Shown piece after piece: positions 52,293-60,981 of a stretch of 64,000 nucleotides of DNA; the stretch's first letter is position 1; each line of letters begins with the position of its first letter. Origin of the DNA: Verrucomicrobiota bacterium (GTDB taxonomy: Bacteria; Verrucomicrobiota; Verrucomicrobiia; Verrucomicrobiales; DEV007); NCBI GenBank assembly GCA_024277195.1, contig JAJRVS010000015.1:1-64000 (forward strand). Reading direction: 5' to 3'. The position numbers and the translations under genes were made by a program. The notes beneath the pieces were generated by a model. The model saw only the letters and a program-made list of their open reading frames with translations. It was not told the origin of the DNA and did not search any database.

Positions 52293-52320
52293 ATTCCTTG
52301 GGGCTTAAGCCCCAAGGAAT
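52293..52320. terminator. 28-base perfect palindrome after the DUF2490 gene
   Basis: The sequence is perfectly self-complementary around GCTTAAGC with a CCTTGGGG/CCCCAAGG stem. It lies 18 bases beyond the DUF2490 stop codon. No T-run follows on the minus strand, so it may act as a transcript-stabilising or pausing hairpin instead of a classical terminator. Confidence 0.5.
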
Positions 52321-52337
52321 TGGTAAGAAAACCAGCT

Positions 52338-53084
52338 TTAGAAACTATGGTGAACACTGAACTGCATTTGGTTTTTGCTCCAGTCAGGAGTGGTGTGGTG
52401 CATGATGCCGAGTTGCACCTTGAACTGTTTGTTAATCGCATATCCAAGGGCAGCGTAGGCCCAGTTGCGGTCAAAAAATCCCACGGACTTGCCATTGCCA
52501 ATATTGCTTTGGCCATTGAAGAACACTTCGTTGTAAAAGGCTAGATAGACCGTGCCACTTTCGATGGAGGTGTTGTTGAGAGGAATGTTCAGGAATAAAT
52601 TGTAGCGGTAACGGGTGCGGAAGTTTTGATTACCGATGAAGCGCTGCTCAAAGCGAAAACGGTGGGTAAAATAAAAGCGGTTGCCTATTTTTTTCGGGAT
52701 CAGGGCTTCCTGGTAGATTCGATGTTCCCAGGAAGTCGAATCATCATTACCAAAAACTCCGGACAAAAAATCGGCATAACCCATGGTGAGTTTGATATCT
52801 GTCTCGGGCAGGGTGTAAGTGAGTCCGCCGCGTAAAATACGCTGTTCGAAGTCATCAATGGCATTCCAACTGCGGTATTGGAAGTCGCCCTGAAATCCCC
52901 AGCGAGAGTCCTTGATGCTGGTATTCCAGAAATACATGTACCAAGTTCCTAGTTGATCTTCGTCGACTTGGCTGAAGAGTTTTGCGGGAGTGATGAAGGT
53001 GAATAGAATGGTGGCAAGAAGGCAATATTTTTTCAGTGATGTTTCAAGCTGAAGTTTGGGTCGAATTATTTTTATAGAATGCAT
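52338..53084 (-). CDS. DUF2490 outer-membrane-type protein, second paralogue
   Basis: 248 residues from the ATG at 53084; a hydrophobic segment at about residues 19-38 serves as signal peptide (the frame itself opens at 53138 but without signal-like sequence). It shares with the DUF2490 protein at 44046 the motifs LGTWYMYFWNTSIKDSRWGF, QRILRGGLTY, HRFRFEQRF and RYNLFLNIPLN, plus the HHSF ending of outer-membrane proteins. Function unknown. It is encoded between the two small membrane-protein paralogues upstream of the Dab operon. Confidence 0.86.
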   Translation of the reverse strand: MHSIKIIRPKLQLETSLKKYCLLATILFTFITPAKLFSQVDEDQLGTWYMYFWNTSIKDSRWGFQGDFQYRSWNAIDDFEQRILRGGLTYTLPETDIKLTMGYADFLSGVFGNDDSTSWEHRIYQEALIPKKIGNRFYFTHRFRFEQRFIGNQNFRTRYRYNLFLNIPLNNTSIESGTVYLAFYNEVFFNGQSNIGNGKSVGFFDRNWAYAALGYAINKQFKVQLGIMHHTTPDWSKNQMQFSVHHSF

Positions 53085-53163
53085 ATTTTGTAAAAAAGTG
53101 GTTTGTATTGGGTGAGTAGCTGGTGCATTTGTTGCCACCCAGGGGTGAGTATGCAGCGCTTGT

Positions 53164-53183
53164 GGCTTGTCGCAAAGACGAGC
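53164..53183. promoter_or_regulatory. Leader element shared with the SulP leader (copy 2)
   Basis: Second copy of GGCTTGT...GCAA...AGACGAGC, in the 200-base leader before the DUF2490 start. Both leaders also share GGTGAGTAGC and a TTTTGTAAAAA stretch nearer the following gene. Confidence 0.4.
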
Positions 53184-53285
53184 GGGCTTGAAAAAAAAGG
53201 CACGTCAAATGGCAAGAAGCCAAGCGTGTCGATCAACAGGCGTGGGTGCCAAGGTAGCTATTCCTGGATCCGCAGTGGTGAAACT

Positions 53286-53633
53286 TCAGCAGGAGGGCAG
53301 TTTCGGATTACAGTATAAGATGTAATAGGGGGAGTGATCCAGAGGGTGAGGCAGAGTTCGTAATCGAAGCAGTTTTACCTCGCGATTGAAAGCCGGTGCT
53401 GTCTGCTCACTGGAATTCACCAGTGAGGGAGGCAGGTCATTCCCTCCGTCTCCCGATTTCAGGTGGCGGTCTGCGGATGAATCCGATTGGCCGATTTCGA
53501 GTTCTTTCGAATCGTTGCAGCACTCATCTATCTCGGCCTGAGGTGAAAAGAGTTGAGAGCTGCCATCGATCAAACAAGAGCCTGCCAGGATCAGGATGAG
53601 AAAAATCCAGCGATGTGATTTCAACCATTTCAT
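53286..53633 (-). CDS. Small single-helix protein with conserved YYILYCN C-terminus (paralogue 1)
   Basis: 115 residues from the ATG at 53633 (MKWLKSHRWIFLILILAGS); an earlier in-frame start at 53684 would add a charged extension before the helix. Composition and order match paralogue 2: membrane helix, PQAEIDECCNDSKELEIG, SDSS, LKSGDGG, a variable basic section, and PYYILYCNPKLPSC at the end. Extra cysteines occur here (ECC, SC). It is the first gene of the minus-strand run small protein - DUF2490 - small protein - SulP - dabA - dabB. No known family is recognised. Bases 53634-53876 upstream contain only a small AAGCAC/GTGCTT hairpin near 53727. Confidence 0.65.
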   Translation of the reverse strand: MKWLKSHRWIFLILILAGSCLIDGSSQLFSPQAEIDECCNDSKELEIGQSDSSADRHLKSGDGGNDLPPSLVNSSEQTAPAFNREVKLLRLRTLPHPLDHSPYYILYCNPKLPSC

Positions 53634-53876
53634 TCGACGAAATTTCCTAGAGCTGTCTCTGCTTTGTGTTGAGTCTTCATTCATTCACACTTGCGAAAAA
53701 TTGAAAAACTTCAGACAACCTGTTCAAGCACTTAGCGGTGCTTGGGGGGTATTTCAAATTATTTTGTCATTTTGCAAGTGAGAATGGCGCGAATCGGCTA
53801 GACTGATTGCAGGTAAATCAGTTTACAGGGGGGATGCTACCCTTTACCCGTGCCGTTCAGCTATCACAAAAAAACG

Positions 53877-55067
53877 ATGAAAATAAAACGGCGTTACAGA
53901 TCATTCAAAAGCATCGGCCTGATCATTTTGTTGTCGAGCTGTGTGGTCATGGTTCGGGCGCAGAAGGAGGTATCGGTGAAGGTGGTCAAGCCCGAGCGTC
54001 AGACTTTGACTCTCTCGATCACCCAACCGGCGACGCTGCACCCTTATTATGAAGCGAATCTGGCTTCGAGGATCACCGGTTATGTGGAGTCGGTGGCAGT
54101 TGATATCGGCGATGCGGTCAAAAAGGGGGATACGCTGGCAGTGATCGATGCCCCGGAGAGGGTCAAGCAGCATGAGCGCAAGTTGGCTGAGGTGGAATTT
54201 CTCAAATTCAAGCAAGAGCAATTGAAAGCCGGGGTGGCAGTGGCAGTGGCGCAGGCCAAAGCGGATGCCCTGGAGTTTGAGCGGGTCAAGCGTCTGGCGG
54301 GGACTGGAGCGGTCACGCAGAAAGCCAAGGATGAATCCGAACGCCGGATGGAAAGCTCGAAGGCTGGGTTGGCAGTGGTCGAGGCTGAGGTGAAAAGCGC
54401 GGCAGCTTCGGTGGTGGTGGCGCAGAAGGAAACCGAGGAGATCAAAGCGATGATGGATTTTGCTACGCTGAAGGCTCCTTTTGACGGAGTGGTGACGATG
54501 CGTGCGGTTGATCCGGGGGATCTGGTCAAAGCTGCGGATACTTCGTCATCGCGCAAGTCACTATTTCAAATTGCCAAACTTGATCGTTTGCGGGTGCGTG
54601 TGGCGATTCCGGAGCGCTCGGCGGTGTGGGTGGACGTGGGGGATGAGGCTGCGTTCTCCTGTCGTGCGGTGAAGGAAATTTTGAAAGGCGAAGTGGCGCG
54701 CTTCTCTCGCTCAATCGATACCCAGACCGGTTCGATGCGGGTGGAGATCGATTTGGACAATTCCAAGGGCAAGTTGCTACCAGGCATGTTCGGGGAAGCG
54801 ACGATTCAGCTTGAGGAAATCGAGCAGGCGCTGGTCTTGCCGGCGCAATTGGTGCGTTTCGACGAGAGCGGCATTGTGGCCACGGTCTATGTGATCGAGA
54901 ATGGCAAGGTCAAAGTAAGGGCGGTAAAAACGGGAGCCGATGATGGTTTGCGTATTCAAATCGTGGAAGGCTTGACGGGCAGTGAACAAGTGGCCGCCGG
55001 ACAAATTGGCCGGCTCGCTGAAGGCTCTGCGGTAAAAGTGATTTCCGTTGAGAGTGGTTCCAAATAA
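53877..55067 (+). CDS. RND efflux periplasmic adaptor (membrane-fusion protein)
   Basis: 396-residue adaptor linking an RND pump to an outer-membrane channel. The start at 53877 (MKIKRRYRSFKSIGLIILLSSC) gives a lipoprotein-like signal (LSSC). Then come a lipoyl-like half (ASRITGYVESVAVDIGDAVKKGDTLAVID), a long coiled-coil hairpin (about residues 85-180), the second lipoyl half (ATLKAPFDGVVTMRAVDPGDLV), a beta-barrel domain and the membrane-proximal domain (LPAQLVRFDESG). It is the first gene of a three-gene operon, 17 bases before the permease. Confidence 0.93.
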   Translation: MKIKRRYRSFKSIGLIILLSSCVVMVRAQKEVSVKVVKPERQTLTLSITQPATLHPYYEANLASRITGYVESVAVDIGDAVKKGDTLAVIDAPERVKQHERKLAEVEFLKFKQEQLKAGVAVAVAQAKADALEFERVKRLAGTGAVTQKAKDESERRMESSKAGLAVVEAEVKSAAASVVVAQKETEEIKAMMDFATLKAPFDGVVTMRAVDPGDLVKAADTSSSRKSLFQIAKLDRLRVRVAIPERSAVWVDVGDEAAFSCRAVKEILKGEVARFSRSIDTQTGSMRVEIDLDNSKGKLLPGMFGEATIQLEEIEQALVLPAQLVRFDESGIVATVYVIENGKVKVRAVKTGADDGLRIQIVEGLTGSEQVAAGQIGRLAEGSAVKVISVESGSK

Positions 55068-55084
55068 ATAAATAACTACTGCTC

Positions 55085-58000
55085 ATGCCACTTGTTCGTT
55101 TCGCCATTCGCAATCCTTATGCCGTGCTCGCTATGGTGCTGGCATTGTCCTTTCTCGGATTGACCGTCTATCCGAAAATTTCCGCCGACATCCTGCCTGA
55201 CTTCAGGAAGCCGGTGATCGTGAGCTTTTTTTCCTATCCCGGTTTGCCCACTTTGGAGATGGAAAAGTCGGTGACTTCGCGAGTGGAGCGGGCGCTGACT
55301 CTGGCCAGTAATCGCGAGCGCATCGAATCGCGTACCATGCCGGGGGCGGCGATGTTGAAAATCACTTTCGAGGCGGGAACGGATTCCTCGGCGGCGATGA
55401 ATGATATTTTCAACTACGAACTCAGTGACATGTTTCACTTGCCGCCGGGCATTGAGTTTCCTTTCACTTTGAGTAGCGAGCCTGCCAATATGCCGGTTAT
55501 GCTCGGAGCGATTTCCGGGGAGGGGCTCAGTGAATCGGAGCTTTATACGATTGGATACTACGCAGTTAGAAATAAAATGGGTGGTTTGAAGGGGGTGCAG
55601 ATCCCGCATCCTTTTGGTGGAAAGTTCCGTCAAATCATGACCTATGTCGATCCGATGAAATTGGCAGCTTACAATCTGACCTTCACTGACGTGGTCGAGG
55701 CTTTGAAGCGTTCGAACATCGTTCTGGCCGGTGGCACGATGGAAATCGGTGATACTAATTATCAGGTTCACCCGATCAATACGCTCAAGGATGTCGAAGA
55801 AATCGACAATGTGGTGGTCACCGTGCGTGATGGTCAGCCCGTGTTTATCAAGGATCTTGGCCACACCGAGGATGACGCTGCCATTCAGTATAACATCGTC
55901 AGGGTGAACGGAAACCGTTCGGTTTACGTGCCGTTGTTGCGTGAACCCGGTCAGAATACGATTCAGGTGGTCGACCGGATCAGAAAAGGCATCGCTGAGG
56001 AGATTCCGAAAATGAAACAGCGCGGGGATATTCCCGAAGCCACCCGGGTGGATCTGGTCAGTGATCAATCGACTTACATTCGTCAGGCTATTGGCAATCT
56101 GCAGATGCAGGTTTTGCTTGGAGCTTTGTTGGTGGTCATCATTGTGATTCTATTTCTGCGCCGCTTGCGTCCTGCGCTGGCGATTTTGTTGATGCTGCCG
56201 TTGGCCTTGTTAACTGGATTGCTGGGTTTTTTCTTCACTGGGGAAACTATCAATGTCATGACTCTTGGCGGTCTGGCACTTGCGGTCGGCACGGTGGTTG
56301 ATGCCGGCATTGTGGTGGTTGAAAACATCATTCGTCATCGTGCGATGGGAAAAGATCCGGTGACTGCTGCGGAGCAGGGCACGTCCGAAGTGGCCGCGCC
56401 GGTATTTGCAGGGACGATCACTACTTTGGTGATTTTCATCCCGGTTATTTTTCTTAATGGCATGGTTAAATTTCTTTTCATGCCATTGGCGCTGGCTGCT
56501 GCTATCACGATTGCGGCATCCTATGTCATTGCGATGACGGTGGGGCCTGCTTTTTGCGCCAGGTTCCTCGGCAAGCTTGAGGCGGATTCGGAAAAACAGC
56601 CAAATGAGAGTGATGATAAAAAGGAGGCCAAGGGGGGCTACGAAAAATTACTGACGGTGGCCATGCGCGGGGGAGTGTTCACAGTTGCGGCGATCGGGGG
56701 TGTCACGCTTGCTCTTTTTCTCCTTTTTCCGGCCTTGGGCACGGAGTTGTTTCCCGAAGTGGATGCGGGAACTTTTGAGGTTCGTATCAAAACGGTGCCT
56801 GGCACTCGTTTGGGAAAAACCGAGGAGCTGGTAGCCCGTCTGGAGAACTCGATCACGGAGACCATTGGTGAAGACCAGGTTCAGTCGATCATTTCCAATA
56901 TCGGTTTGCCGGTGGGGAAGGCGGCGGGTTTCTCGACTATTCTCAGTTCTAATTCAGGCACGGATACCGCCTACATCATTGTTAATCTTCATAGCAAGGG
57001 GCGCAAGCGTTCGACAGCGTCCTACGTCAGTGAGTTGCGTAAAAAGTGGAAGACAAATTTCCGAGATGAGAAATTTCTTTTTGTCACTGGCGGCATTATT
57101 AATGCGGCCCTTAATGAAGGTTCGCCTTCGCCGATCGATATCGAAATTAAAACCGGTAAGCTGTCCACTGGTCGTGAGGCGGCCGAAATTATCGAAGCTG
57201 CCATGCAGGATATTCCGGGTGCGGTTGATGTTCAGATTGCCCAGATGCTTGATTACCCGCAACTCGATATCAAGGTGGATCGCACACGGGCGGCTTTTTA
57301 CGGATTGTCACAGGATGAAATCGCTAAGAATGTGCTGACCGCTTACGGATCGAGCACGGGTTACACTTCGATGATCTGGGTCGGTGCTGATGGTAAGGAT
57401 TTTTTCATGGGAGTGCAGCTCGGCGATAACCGTGCTGATAGCCTCGATGAATTGCGCAACTTGCCGTTGAGGGTTCAGACTGATGAGGGATCAACAACGA
57501 TTCCCTTATCTAATGTAGCTGAAATCAAACGGGTTAATATCCCGGGTGAAATCGCTCATGCCGATATCTCGCGGGTGAACAATGTTTACATCAATGTCGA
57601 AGGGCGTGATCTGGGCTCGGTCGTCGATGATGTGGAAAAACGACTCGCCGAACTCGACTTGCCGAAGGGGGTGACGGTATCAACCCAGGGGCCGGTCAAG
57701 ACCATGCGTGAAGGCGCGGCCAATCTGGCTTATGGATTGCTGGTGGCGGTGGTATTGGTTTTTCTGATTCTGATGGCTCAGTTCAAGTCCTTTGTTGATC
57801 CGCTGATCATCATACTGGCGGTGCCGCTGGCCCTTGCGGGAGTGGTGCTGATTTTGTTCATCACTGGCACAACTTTGAATATCCAGTCTTTCATGGGGTC
57901 GTTGCTGCTGATCGGGGTGGTGGTCAATAACAGTATTTTGTTGGTCGAATTTGCCAATATCAAATTGCGCGAGGGGCATAGTCCCTTTGATGCGGCTTTT

Positions 58001-58222
58001 GCGGCGGCGCGGATTCGGGTGCGGCCTATTTTGATGACCTCGGCCACACTGCTGGCTTCCATGGCTCCTTTTGCTTTTGCGCTTTTGCCGGGTAATGAAG
58101 CGATGATTCCCTTGGCGCGTGCGGTGATCGGTGGCATGCTGGTATCGACGGTGCTGACGCTCTTTTTGGTGCCGTGTGTTTTTGCCCTGGTTAAACGTAA
58201 ATTGGTGGAGGTGAGTGTGTGA
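55085..58222 (+). CDS. RND-family efflux permease
   Basis: 1045-residue inner-membrane proton-driven pump of the AcrB/MexB superfamily with twelve helices and two large periplasmic loops. Recognisable parts: N-terminal helix with NPYAVLAMVLALSFLGL, TM4 with GTVVDAGIVVVENI (a single Asp where AcrB has the Asp407-Asp408 pair, more like CusA/CzcA), the GPAFCARF turn, and the second half mirroring the first (GVVVNNSILLVEFAN). Substrates cannot be told from sequence; the single TM4 Asp makes either multidrug or metal export possible. Tightly co-encoded with adaptor and TolC-type protein. Confidence 0.95.
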   Translation: MPLVRFAIRNPYAVLAMVLALSFLGLTVYPKISADILPDFRKPVIVSFFSYPGLPTLEMEKSVTSRVERALTLASNRERIESRTMPGAAMLKITFEAGTDSSAAMNDIFNYELSDMFHLPPGIEFPFTLSSEPANMPVMLGAISGEGLSESELYTIGYYAVRNKMGGLKGVQIPHPFGGKFRQIMTYVDPMKLAAYNLTFTDVVEALKRSNIVLAGGTMEIGDTNYQVHPINTLKDVEEIDNVVVTVRDGQPVFIKDLGHTEDDAAIQYNIVRVNGNRSVYVPLLREPGQNTIQVVDRIRKGIAEEIPKMKQRGDIPEATRVDLVSDQSTYIRQAIGNLQMQVLLGALLVVIIVILFLRRLRPALAILLMLPLALLTGLLGFFFTGETINVMTLGGLALAVGTVVDAGIVVVENIIRHRAMGKDPVTAAEQGTSEVAAPVFAGTITTLVIFIPVIFLNGMVKFLFMPLALAAAITIAASYVIAMTVGPAFCARFLGKLEADSEKQPNESDDKKEAKGGYEKLLTVAMRGGVFTVAAIGGVTLALFLLFPALGTELFPEVDAGTFEVRIKTVPGTRLGKTEELVARLENSITETIGEDQVQSIISNIGLPVGKAAGFSTILSSNSGTDTAYIIVNLHSKGRKRSTASYVSELRKKWKTNFRDEKFLFVTGGIINAALNEGSPSPIDIEIKTGKLSTGREAAEIIEAAMQDIPGAVDVQIAQMLDYPQLDIKVDRTRAAFYGLSQDEIAKNVLTAYGSSTGYTSMIWVGADGKDFFMGVQLGDNRADSLDELRNLPLRVQTDEGSTTIPLSNVAEIKRVNIPGEIAHADISRVNNVYINVEGRDLGSVVDDVEKRLAELDLPKGVTVSTQGPVKTMREGAANLAYGLLVAVVLVFLILMAQFKSFVDPLIIILAVPLALAGVVLILFITGTTLNIQSFMGSLLLIGVVVNNSILLVEFANIKLREGHSPFDAAFAAARIRVRPILMTSATLLASMAPFAFALLPGNEAMIPLARAVIGGMLVSTVLTLFLVPCVFALVKRKLVEVSV

Positions 58223-58255
58223 TTTGGGTTGGGTGGAGCAATTGAAATTTTGATA

Positions 58256-59608
58256 ATGAAAAGATCCTTTTTAATTCATTTGGCCGGCGTGTTTTTTATC
58301 GGCTCGCTTTTGGCTGGCGAGGATGACCCCTATCGCATCGACCTTGCTGCTGCCTTGAAACTTGCGGATGCTGATAATACCCGGATCGCGTTGGCCAGGG
58401 AGCGGATCAAACAAGCCGAAGCGGAACTGAGTTTGGCTAAAATTTTAATCCTGCCCGACATTTCTGTTGGCGCGAGTTACAATCGCCACGACGGGCCTTT
58501 GCAAGCGAGCAGTGGTGACATTTTGGATGTCAAACGCAGTGCGGGTTATGCTGGCTTGGGATCCGGGGCGGTAGGAGCAGGTGATATGCAGGTTTCGGGA
58601 ATCGGATTGAACGTCGATCTGGGCGAGGCTTTTTACGCACCCCTGGTGGCTCGTCAGAACTTATTGGCGGTGAAAGCTGAAAGCGACGCAGTTAAAAACC
58701 AGACTTTACTGATGGTGGCGGCAGCTTATTTTGAATTGGTCAGGGCGCAGGGTAATCTTGAGGTTGCTTTGGAGGCGCATAAAAATGCCAGTGAGCTCGC
58801 TAAGACCACCAAGAGTTTTGCTGATAGCGGTCAGGGGCTGACTTCCGACAGCGAACGCAGTGGAGTGGAAGCTTTGATTCGCCAGCGAGGCATCGCCGTG
58901 GCACGCGAGGTGTTGGCGGTGCGCTCGGTGGAGTTGGCACGGTTGCTGCGTTTGACGATGGGCACCCAGTTGAGGGCGACGTCGAGCCCGGAGGCGCGTG
59001 TGCAATGGGTTGATGCCTCGCGCAGCGCCGAAGAGTTGATCGCAGAAGCTCTGGTCAATCGTCCGGAGTTGAAGGCGGGCGCGGCCCAGCTCAAAGGTGC
59101 TGAGCAGAGTTTGAACCGGACTAAGTTGGCTCCGTTGTTTCCCAAGATCAGTGTTGGGGCGAGTTACGGAGAATTTGCAGGTGGTCGTGGATCGACGATT
59201 AGTAGTGCGGGTAACCGGACGGATCTCAGTGTGGGGGTTTATTGGACTCTGGATGGTTTGGGGTTTGGGCAGCATGCCCGGGTGAAAGGAAAAAAATCGC
59301 TGCGGGAGCAGGCAAGGTTGTTGCGTTTGGATCTTAAGGACGGGGTTGCTGCTGATGTGTTTAATGCGCTCGCCGCGGTGCAGAATAGGAAGTCGCAAAT
59401 TGCGGCCGTTGCCGGAGCCGTTAATAAAGCCCGGCGCTCTTACGAACTGAACCGGACGCGGGTTTTTGAGAATCAAGGTTTGCCAATCGAAACCCTACAA
59501 GCGATTCAATCGCTGGCGACGGCACAAGCGATGCATCGTGATGCGGTGATTGATTATAACCTTGCGCAGTTCCAGTTGTACACTGCGTTGGGGCAACCGG
59601 GGGAGTAG
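58256..59608 (+). CDS. TolC-family outer-membrane channel
   Basis: 450-residue outer-membrane factor completing the RND system. The start at 58256 (MKRSFLIHLAGVFFIGSLLA) gives a signal peptide. Two OEP repeats are visible: about residues 25-220 (IDLAAALKLADADNTRIALARERIKQAEAEL) and about 250-445 (AEELIAEALVNRPELKAGAAQLKGAEQSL), each ending in long helices rich in Ala, Gln and Lys. The gene follows the permease by 33 bases. Confidence 0.93.
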   Translation: MKRSFLIHLAGVFFIGSLLAGEDDPYRIDLAAALKLADADNTRIALARERIKQAEAELSLAKILILPDISVGASYNRHDGPLQASSGDILDVKRSAGYAGLGSGAVGAGDMQVSGIGLNVDLGEAFYAPLVARQNLLAVKAESDAVKNQTLLMVAAAYFELVRAQGNLEVALEAHKNASELAKTTKSFADSGQGLTSDSERSGVEALIRQRGIAVAREVLAVRSVELARLLRLTMGTQLRATSSPEARVQWVDASRSAEELIAEALVNRPELKAGAAQLKGAEQSLNRTKLAPLFPKISVGASYGEFAGGRGSTISSAGNRTDLSVGVYWTLDGLGFGQHARVKGKKSLREQARLLRLDLKDGVAADVFNALAAVQNRKSQIAAVAGAVNKARRSYELNRTRVFENQGLPIETLQAIQSLATAQAMHRDAVIDYNLAQFQLYTALGQPGE

Positions 59609-59625
59609 GTAATAGGAGGGGTGCT

Positions 59626-60126
59626 ATGAATGAGCAAAAAACGCTTTTGGACACGATAGTGGAGATGTTGGCGTTTCACGTGACGTGGACACCTTACCAG
59701 TTATCGGCAATTATATTTTGGACGCTGGTGTTCCATTTTGCTGCGTTTTTGAAATGGCGATCATTCAATGAAGGATTGGTGATCGTGATCAGTGCCTGTT
59801 ATTTGGTGGTCAACCAGGTGTGTTGGTTTTATTATTTGTTCAGTGCCAGTTGGGCGCCGGGTGAGGGTTTCTCTGGCTTTGAAGCGTTTTCTTTTTTGCC
59901 CTACTATTCATTGGCTTTTGGTGCGCTTGCGCTTTTGGCATTGCTTGGCAATGCTGTAATTATTTCAAGAAAACGCAGGGAGTATGGTTGGCGCCGTTGG
60001 GTCGCTGCTTTGCTGGCTTGTTTGCTGTTGATAGTGGCGGTATTGGTTTCAGCAGCAACCCCGATCACTTTCAGGCGCGATTTTGAGTTGGAAATGAAAA
60101 AGGAGGGTAATCTGGAGCGGCAGTGA
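59626..60126 (+). CDS. Four-helix hypothetical membrane protein
   Basis: 166 residues with four predicted helices (about 21-40, 48-68, 92-112, 122-142), start supported by AGGAGGG seven bases upstream, one of the clearest ribosome binding sites in the window. Not recognised. It follows the TolC-type gene after 17 bases and could be co-transcribed, but its connection to efflux is unproved. Confidence 0.7.
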   Translation: MNEQKTLLDTIVEMLAFHVTWTPYQLSAIIFWTLVFHFAAFLKWRSFNEGLVIVISACYLVVNQVCWFYYLFSASWAPGEGFSGFEAFSFLPYYSLAFGALALLALLGNAVIISRKRREYGWRRWVAALLACLLLIVAVLVSAATPITFRRDFELEMKKEGNLERQ

Positions 60127-60180
60127 TATCCTTGTTTCTCACGGTTGACCCGTTGAGTGGCGAGGTGTTAACTTGAGTTG

Positions 60181-60603
60181 ATGAAAAACTCCTATTACGT
60201 TTGTTTGTTATTGCCTCTTTTGCTGGTGTCTTGTGCTACGGTTGAAAGGGATGTCCGCATCTCTGTTCGCGATGCGGAAAGCAAGAGCGCGGTTGATAAT
60301 GGAACATTGATTTTTGACCGACCGAGTTTTTCGTCGTGGTATTTTTCATTGGATCCGGTCAGGGCTCGAAAATTTAAAATTGATGATCAAGGCACGGCAT
60401 CGATTGATGACCTGAAGGATGTGGTGTGGTCGATGAAAGCTGATGTGAGTGGTTATGATCCGGCCGTTTCGGTATTTTCACTGCCCGAGGTCAAGCAGCT
60501 AGGGCCGGAAAATTGGCGGAAGATGGCGGTGGAGCAAAAAACGCAGCCAGAATCCCCCGGGAAAAAACTTGAATACCGAATTGAAATTGCTGGTGATGAA
60601 TAG
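60181..60603 (+). CDS. Small lipoprotein of unknown function
   Basis: 140 residues from the ATG at 60181 (MKNSYYVCLLLPLLLVSC), with a lipobox LVSC, so probably anchored to a membrane. The rest (VRISVRDAESKSAVDNGTLIFDRP) looks like a small beta-sandwich similar in pattern to carboxypeptidase-regulatory-like folds, but this is a loose impression. It overlaps by four bases the region where a fragmentary frame begins. Confidence 0.6.
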   Translation: MKNSYYVCLLLPLLLVSCATVERDVRISVRDAESKSAVDNGTLIFDRPSFSSWYFSLDPVRARKFKIDDQGTASIDDLKDVVWSMKADVSGYDPAVSVFSLPEVKQLGPENWRKMAVEQKTQPESPGKKLEYRIEIAGDE

Positions 60604-60878
60604 AGTTTCTGTTTTTTGATGATAGTGGGAATCCTATTGTTTATCATCCGGCGGAAACTGCGGTGAGGAGGATCGGTGCGGCAGCTGTTCCCTTTTTGCT
60701 TGAAAGTATTAAAGTCGAAACAGATCTGGTGAAGGTGAATCAAAGCTGCATGGTGTTGAAGTTGATTCTTCTAGGTGAGCCGTATCGGTATTTTTCTCTT
60801 GTTAGTCCGTTCCTGTCCAGTTTTGATGCTGAAAAAAGGCAAATCGTTAGAGAGACTGCGGTGGTTATTTGGCAGTAG
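60600..60878 (+). pseudogene. Fragment of a HEAT-like protein
   Basis: The frame is open from 60600 to the stop at 60876-60878 but contains no ATG in the conserved-looking part; a GTG at 60663 is the only ordinary start. The translation (DDSGNPIVYHPAETAVRRIG, then AAAVPFLLESIKVETDLVKV) looks like one or two HEAT-type helical repeats cut at both ends. I read it as a remnant, though translation from the GTG as a 71-residue protein is possible. Confidence 0.4.
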
Positions 60879-60981
60879 ATTTTATGAACAGTCGGGTATT
60901 TTACCAATTCCCTAGGCTAGCATAGCGGCGGCCCCTTGGACCCGTGAATCGCGCATTAGCGGGGGGAGGGGGCACAATATT

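Noticed and set aside
55076-56068. 330-codon minus-strand frame inside the RND permease gene
   Set aside because: Antisense shadow; the permease on the other strand has full-length family similarity.
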